From a virus, in the IMG/VR virus record IMGVR_UViG_3300050821_003682, positions 1 through 41,976 of that record: DNA of 41,976 bases. One strand, written 5' to 3'. The notes under the pieces were generated by a model, which was not told the origin of the DNA, ran no database searches, and saw only the letters and a list, made by a program, of their open reading frames with translations. Positions 37,249 through 41,976 of this stretch are shown here, piece after piece. Within the stretch, counting starts at the first letter, position 1, and each line of letters begins with the position of its first letter. The translations under genes were made by a program, and so were the position numbers.

Positions 37249-38256
37249 ATGGCCTTTGGTGGAGTACTCGCACTCGGGCAAGGTATCGAGCCATCCGGCG
37301 TAACCGGCCAGCAACTTGCCTATCTCACACGCCGCAGTTACCTGATGCGCGCTTACACGCAGATTTATACTGCGTGTCCGACGTTAGTCGGCCTCCTCTC
37401 TAAGCGCGTTCGCGCGACGGGCGGTATCGACAACATCATGGTGAACGTCCAGTACCAGCAAATGGTTGCGCCGCAGAATACAGACTTCACTGCAAGCTTT
37501 AACGCTCCGCAGCCGATTGTCGGTATTCAGCCGGCGGCGTTTGCTTACTCGATGGTTGCGGTTCCGATTTCCGTTTATCTGAATGAACTCCTGATTCAGA
37601 ACGAGATGAAGATTCAGGACTTGATCGATATCCGTATGGCGGATGCCGGTAACGCAACGCGCGACTTTCTGGGTCAACAGCTCTGGAGTAACACCACTAA
37701 CTACCAACAGCTTTTCGGTATCCCATGGGCGATCGATGATGGAACCAATAACGCGCAATGGGGTAACATCCCGCGCGCGAGTGGTGCTTGGTGGCAGTCA
37801 AAGCGTTACAACGTTGGCGCCGCCATCACGCGTTCCGGTTGTTTCCTTTACCTGACTGGTTTCACCAAATACTCTGGGGAAGCCCCGCACTTCGGCGTGG
37901 CAGCTCCGGCGACCTGGGCACAGCTAGGCCAAGACTTCCTGCCGCAGGAGCGTTACATCCCTGGCAACGATGTGACTTCACAATACCTCTCGGCCTTCCG
38001 CGCTTACGAGGTCGCCGGAGTACCGGTGTTCATGGACCCGTACGCCACAGAAGGTCAGATCAACTTCTTCAACACCAATTACATGGCGATCTATATCCAT
38101 GAAAAGGTGGATTGGGAGTTCATGGATTTTCAGAGCATGATCCCAGCTTACCAGTTGAACTTCACTGGGGTGGCTCTGTTGCTTCTGCAACTCGTGGTGA
38201 CTAAGCCAAGGGCGCAAGGGGTACTCTACAACATCACCGGCACGGCGGTTATCTAA
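37249..38256 (+). CDS. major capsid protein
   Basis: A 335-residue protein, usual length for an HK97-like capsid subunit without a delta domain. Features: an N-terminal helix (YLTRRSYLMRAYTQIYTACP), VAVPISVYLNELLIQNEMKI, ATRDFLGQQLWSNTTNYQQL, and a C-terminal VAGVPVFMDPYATEGQINFF then YIHEKVDWEFMDFQ. The order scaffold, capsid, adaptor fits. It should be the most abundant product of the late block. Confidence 0.8.
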   Translation: MAFGGVLALGQGIEPSGVTGQQLAYLTRRSYLMRAYTQIYTACPTLVGLLSKRVRATGGIDNIMVNVQYQQMVAPQNTDFTASFNAPQPIVGIQPAAFAYSMVAVPISVYLNELLIQNEMKIQDLIDIRMADAGNATRDFLGQQLWSNTTNYQQLFGIPWAIDDGTNNAQWGNIPRASGAWWQSKRYNVGAAITRSGCFLYLTGFTKYSGEAPHFGVAAPATWAQLGQDFLPQERYIPGNDVTSQYLSAFRAYEVAGVPVFMDPYATEGQINFFNTNYMAIYIHEKVDWEFMDFQSMIPAYQLNFTGVALLLLQLVVTKPRAQGVLYNITGTAVI

Positions 38257-38260
38257 GGTT

Positions 38261-38665
38261 ATGACAAAGGAAGATGTACTTTTTATTTTGAACACGGCGG
38301 CTGATACGTCTGCTCATCAGGGAGCAGGAGTAAATGCGTTGTCTGGTGCTCAGCAGGCAATCAAAGCTTACGCCAAAGATCATACCGAGTTGCAAGACCC
38401 GGAGATCCTTGCTGCTATCGACAGGCTGTTAAAGGTTTCGAGCGCTGCCGAAGTGCCGGGAGTTTACAAGCCTACCGGCTTTAACTTCAACGATTACGTC
38501 GATCAGAAAACAGAACCTGTTGCACCGACGCCAACTCCAACTCCAGAAGCTCCCAAGCTATGGCCTAAGAAAAAGAAGTGGCAACCACCCGTAACAGAGC
38601 CTGTTGTTGAGCCTGTCAATGTTCCTGAACCGACTCCTTTTCCAGCCGAAAAACCAACAGAATAA
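38261..38665 (+). CDS. small accessory protein with Pro-rich C terminus
   Basis: A 134-residue protein. The N-terminal 75 residues are helical (MTKEDVLFILNTAADTSAHQ, QQAIKAYAKDHTELQDP), then a Pro/Thr-rich tail (VAPTPTPTPEAPKLWPKKKK). Between capsid and a decoration-type gene, possibly a head-completion part. No family recognised. Confidence 0.5.
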   Translation: MTKEDVLFILNTAADTSAHQGAGVNALSGAQQAIKAYAKDHTELQDPEILAAIDRLLKVSSAAEVPGVYKPTGFNFNDYVDQKTEPVAPTPTPTPEAPKLWPKKKKWQPPVTEPVVEPVNVPEPTPFPAEKPTE

Positions 38666-38668
38666 TAT

Positions 38669-39298
38669 ATGGCCGTTCCCTTCAATATTAACCCAGCAAT
38701 TGGCCCGATACCGGCGGCAGCCTCGTGGGTCTATAATCAATTCGTCGAGACCGGCAACACGCATTCTAACACGACGTTAGACACGTTGGCGACTGGAACG
38801 AGCATGCTGCAGGTCGGTCAACCGGTGAGCGGTACTGGTATCGTTCCTGGAACAACCATTGCTTCGATTACCAATGCTACGACCGTGGTTCTCAGTGTGG
38901 CGGCAACTGCTACCGGTACCGGCGTAACGATCACCTTCGGAGCTTCTCCTAGTATTGGTTCCATCTTCAGTAACGACGCGAGCTGGGCGACTCCGATCAG
39001 TACGGCAGTCGATGTGCCGGGCTGCGCCTTTGCAATTCCCGAGACGCAAACGCTTAACGCCGGGTCAACATTCGTTCCGGCTCCTGGTGGCGGATTCATA
39101 ACGCTCACGAGTGGTACTACACCGATGACGATTCAGTTTTTCATCAATAGCGTTTGGACCACTATATTTACCGGAACAGCTTCAGTCGGCAGCACCTTCG
39201 GGTTGATTGCCTGTGACGGCGGCAACGTTCGGATTAACTGTCCGACGACAGCCGGAGCTTTCACCTTCTATCGCTATCGACAACAGCCAGTGTTATGA
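38669..39298 (+). CDS. head decoration or structural protein with repeat-type beta domain
   Basis: A 209-residue protein. Residues 30-90 contain the pattern LQVGQPVSGTGIVPGTTIAS then ATTVVLSVAATATGTGVTIT, a beta domain also seen in the tail protein at 40414. The rest is strand-rich (FITLTSGTTPMTIQFFINS). Likely on the capsid or neck surface. No catalytic motif. Confidence 0.55.
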   Translation: MAVPFNINPAIGPIPAAASWVYNQFVETGNTHSNTTLDTLATGTSMLQVGQPVSGTGIVPGTTIASITNATTVVLSVAATATGTGVTITFGASPSIGSIFSNDASWATPISTAVDVPGCAFAIPETQTLNAGSTFVPAPGGGFITLTSGTTPMTIQFFINSVWTTIFTGTASVGSTFGLIACDGGNVRINCPTTAGAFTFYRYRQQPVL

Positions 39299-39726
39299 AC
39301 ACGAGAGCTAAAGCCGTTAGTCATCCGAATATTCAAGTACTGGTCTTTAACAAAGGGCCAGTTGAACCGACGCTCGGGTATGACGGGCAGCAGTACACTT
39401 ACCCGGTCGGGAAAGCTACTCCGGTTCCGGCGGCCATCGCCTATTTCCATTTCGCAGCTGATTACCGGACCGGACGATTGGTACGCCAACGCGAACCGGA
39501 CAAGGACGGGAACCAAAGCTGGTACACAGACCGGCTATCGAGTTATCAGCCGATGTCGCTCGTTTACTCCGACCGCAAAGACAGAGAGCAATGGAAGCTC
39601 GACCAAGCGGAATTGAAAGCTTGGCATGAGTGGTTCGATAAAGGCCTCATCTTCGAGGCAACCGGAACTACCGAGGCGTTGAGTGAAGAAGAGTTCATGG
39701 CGTTGAGAAAGCAGAAGAAGAACTGA
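39295..39726 (+). CDS. hypothetical structural protein, 143 aa
   Basis: ATG 39295 overlaps the previous stop. MNTRAKAVSHPNIQVLVFNK starts a beta-type domain; the C terminus is helical and charged (KAWHEWFDKGLIFEATGTTE). Position between head and adaptor genes. Family unknown. Confidence 0.5.
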   Translation: MNTRAKAVSHPNIQVLVFNKGPVEPTLGYDGQQYTYPVGKATPVPAAIAYFHFAADYRTGRLVRQREPDKDGNQSWYTDRLSSYQPMSLVYSDRKDREQWKLDQAELKAWHEWFDKGLIFEATGTTEALSEEEFMALRKQKKN

Positions 39727-39727
39727 T

Positions 39728-40417
39728 GTGCCTCAACCGCTTTCAACTTATCCTCAGACTCTCCAGAGTTACATCAACACTCTGCGCTATTATCTAGAGG
39801 ACGCTAACTCCACATTCTGGACTGATAACCAGCTCACGACTTCAATCAACATGGCCCGGGACCGGGTCGTGTACGACACGCTCTGCTGCCGCACGTTGCA
39901 GTTTATTACCCTGACGCAAGGGGTACAGCAGTACTCTTGGAACCTGGTATTCACTGCGGCGCAACTATTGCCTAATCCCCCGCCTTTGCGGCAGATCGGG
40001 GAGATCCTGACGATCAATTTGCAATGGTCAATTGCTTTTCAACCTCCATTGCGCCGGTTAGCTTGGGAAGATTTCAACGCGTTGTGTCGCGTTAATCCGA
40101 CCTTGCAGACTCAGCCCATCGCGTGGTCTAAATACGGACAGAACCAGTTCTTTATCGGTCCGCCACCGGCACAGAACTACAAATGCGAGGTCGACGCGAC
40201 TTGGCTCCCGTTGCCGCTGGCTCAGTACACCGACATCGAGTCTGCAATACAGGAGCCGTTCACGACGTTAGTGCCCCTCAAGGCCGCGTTCTGGAGCTTT
40301 TTCTACAAGAACGATGCCGAGAAAGCTCAATATTTCGATTCGCTTTATCAGCTTGAACTTAACCAGATGGCCGCCGCTACGCCCCCTTGGCAGGTCGAGG
40401 ACATGTATAGATCATGA
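39728..40417 (+). CDS. head-tail adaptor protein
   Basis: A 229-residue protein from GTG 39728. The N-terminal helices (YINTLRYYLEDANSTFWTDN, LTTSINMARDRVVYDTL) and following beta region (LRQIGEILTINLQWS, PIAWSKYGQNQFFIGPPPA) match phage head-tail adaptors that sit below the portal. The stop overlaps the next start (ATGA). Confidence 0.65.
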   Translation: MPQPLSTYPQTLQSYINTLRYYLEDANSTFWTDNQLTTSINMARDRVVYDTLCCRTLQFITLTQGVQQYSWNLVFTAAQLLPNPPPLRQIGEILTINLQWSIAFQPPLRRLAWEDFNALCRVNPTLQTQPIAWSKYGQNQFFIGPPPAQNYKCEVDATWLPLPLAQYTDIESAIQEPFTTLVPLKAAFWSFFYKNDAEKAQYFDSLYQLELNQMAAATPPWQVEDMYRS

Positions 40418-41976
40418 GCGGCCGACGAGATCCAATCCAGCAGACCGAGGAGATGCAGGAATGGGCTATCCCACAGATCGGGGTTAGCCCGGTAACAGGC
40501 GTTCAAGGTGCTTTAGCTTGGGGCGGGCTTAACAAGTTCGATCAAGATTCTCGCTGGGTGGTTGGTGACGCTGACTTGGATGACCTGACTAACACCTTGC
40601 CACAGCTAGGCCAGCTTTCGGGTGTTCCAAACAAGAGCGGGATAATCGCCACGCTGCCATCGCCGATGATCTGGCAATCGGCTCAAGTCCTAAACGGGAA
40701 CCTGTTTACCTATTATCTTTGCCAGAATGGTCACATCTATCAGGTGTCGACTAGCGGAACCATCACCGATATTTACACGGCAGCGCAGTTTACCGCGACC
40801 GGAACACTCTCGATCGGTTCAGCGATCATCACCGGCTTTTTAAGTACAGCTAACATGTATGTGGGGATGCTCGTGACTGGTACAGGGATACCGGCCAATT
40901 CAACGATTATTTCGGTTGATTCACCCACCCAGATCCACATCAGTAACACGGCGACAGCAAACGGCGCCCAGCTTCTGACCTTTTCGCCTCCGCTATTTTC
41001 TACTAGTCCAGCGGTAGACATCTCCAACTGGGAAGGAACCCAGATACTTTTTAGCGATGCAGTCGCAGCAAACCTGTACGCCTGGAGCGGAAGCGTCTTC
41101 ACCGCCGCGCTGACTAATCAGCCCGCCAATTACATCGCTGTCTTCGGTAACCGGGTCTGGTTACTCAAGGGAATCACGATCACTTGGACCCAAGGCGGCA
41201 CGTACAACTCGCTCGCCGGAGATTCAGGGACCGCTCTCATAACCGATGCGGGTTGTACGAATGCAATTATCGGCGCGTTTGCTATCCAATCGGCGCTTTA
41301 CTTGTTCGGTTCAAACTGGATCGCTACGATTACGAATCTCTTGGATCAAGGCGCCCCCGCCGTCTTGACCTTCCAGTTTACTGTTATTTCTTCGCAGATC
41401 GGGATCATCTCCAAGTGGTCCGTTCTTGCCTACGGCAACACGATCTATTTTGCGAACGCCTATGGGATCTGGCAACTGCAAGGTTCCCAGCCGGTAAAGG
41501 TGTCCAATGGGTTTGACGGATTTTTCCAGAATCTGAATCTAGCCAACTCAAGCTTTGCGGGCGCATATGGCGAGAACCAGTCAATGCCTAACTTGTTTTG
41601 GTCGGTCTATTACAATGGCGATATTAACGTAGCGGCCGGCTACACGATCTTTGGTATCACGACCAATAACCAGTTGTTCCGGCTCGTTCAAGGGAACCTC
41701 AAGTTTATCACCGGGCTCGTGTCTAGCGCGATCACGAACAATATCCCCGAGGTCTGGGCTACGGACGGGACGAACATCTATCTAATGTTTCAGGATTTCA
41801 CGACGGCGATCACCTCGCAGATCAACACCAAGATATGGGACATGGGGTCTAAGACCCAGTTCAAGACCTACGATTATGTTCAGGTCTTTACGGTACTGAG
41901 TTCCGCCACAACAATCACCATGCAAGCGATATCGGCTAGCGGCCAGCCGGTTGGCGCATCAGTCTCTAAGTCGTTT
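40414..41976 (+). CDS. tail (DNA-stabilisation-type) protein, continues beyond the right edge
   Basis: ATG 40414 opens a frame with no stop to the last base (521 codons). Early residues LAWGGLNKFDQDSRWVVGD, then an inserted beta domain near residues 128-190 (LSIGSAIITGFLSTANMYVG, GTGIPANSTIISVDSPTQIH), then WSVLAYGNTIYFANAYGIWQ and VWATDGTNIYLMFQDF. Character and position after the adaptor fit a P22 gp10-like tail protein. The frame matches that of the first 246 bases of the window. Confidence 0.65.
   Translation, partial: MSGRRDPIQQTEEMQEWAIPQIGVSPVTGVQGALAWGGLNKFDQDSRWVVGDADLDDLTNTLPQLGQLSGVPNKSGIIATLPSPMIWQSAQVLNGNLFTYYLCQNGHIYQVSTSGTITDIYTAAQFTATGTLSIGSAIITGFLSTANMYVGMLVTGTGIPANSTIISVDSPTQIHISNTATANGAQLLTFSPPLFSTSPAVDISNWEGTQILFSDAVAANLYAWSGSVFTAALTNQPANYIAVFGNRVWLLKGITITWTQGGTYNSLAGDSGTALITDAGCTNAIIGAFAIQSALYLFGSNWIATITNLLDQGAPAVLTFQFTVISSQIGIISKWSVLAYGNTIYFANAYGIWQLQGSQPVKVSNGFDGFFQNLNLANSSFAGAYGENQSMPNLFWSVYYNGDINVAAGYTIFGITTNNQLFRLVQGNLKFITGLVSSAITNNIPEVWATDGTNIYLMFQDFTTAITSQINTKIWDMGSKTQFKTYDYVQVFTVLSSATTITMQAISASGQPVGASVSKSF

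Noticed and set aside
1-41976. Search for terminal repeats, CRISPR arrays, IS elements and attachment sites
   Set aside because: No shared sequence at the two ends, no regular spacer-repeat array, no transposase or integrase frames were found.

Overview
The window reads as a tailed-phage genome, most likely a short-tailed (podovirus-like) one. It carries a large terminase, portal, scaffold, major capsid protein, head-tail adaptor, tail and fibre proteins, and a 1620-residue ejection-type virion protein. I see no tRNA, rRNA, CRISPR array, integrase, DNA polymerase or RNA polymerase. The gene open at the right edge ends on a codon boundary, and the first codons of the window continue in the same frame to a plausible tail-protein C terminus. 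The window is therefore probably a complete, circularly permuted genome of about 42 kb, cut inside one tail gene. The host cannot be named; two small lipoprotein-like genes and RlpA-like wall-active domains suggest a diderm (Gram-negative-type) bacterium.

Layout. (a) Late plus-strand block, 29961 to the right edge and on from 1 to 18467: terminase, zinc-ribbon and HNH proteins, portal, small coiled-coil membrane proteins, scaffold, capsid, adaptor, tail, fibres, an ejection-type protein, a YcaO/TfuA enzyme pair, a second internal protein, an SGNH hydrolase, carbohydrate-binding-like proteins, the 1620-residue protein, small genes, a holin-like membrane cluster, a glycosyltransferase-sulfotransferase fusion, and a double-psi beta-barrel wall-active protein. 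(b) Minus-strand block, 26199 down to 18459: a ribbon-helix-helix regulator, RecT, a Cas4/RecB-like nuclease, a VRR-NUC nuclease and about 15 very small genes, most of them joined by 4-base ATGA overlaps, ending in a glycoside-hydrolase-like protein. (c) Plus-strand block, 26370 to 29103: a second ribbon-helix-helix regulator, a replication-type winged-helix-like protein, a TnsA-like nuclease and small zinc proteins. Blocks b and c diverge from a 170-base control region. A lone minus-strand gene and a 467-base non-coding stretch separate c from a.

The most unusual points are these. A YcaO-TfuA pair, the enzyme set known for peptide-backbone thioamidation, sits inside the virion-gene operon and overlaps a Gly-rich virion protein with a Cys-led C-terminal domain. 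A quasi-palindromic element close to TTGTCAGTCAATGCATGACA is repeated at gene starts that lack a Shine-Dalgarno sequence, with the start codon at its centre. In places it opens mini-ORFs coupled to the next gene. A glycosyltransferase is fused to a sulfotransferase. A dense chain of micro-genes includes a recent duplicate pair.
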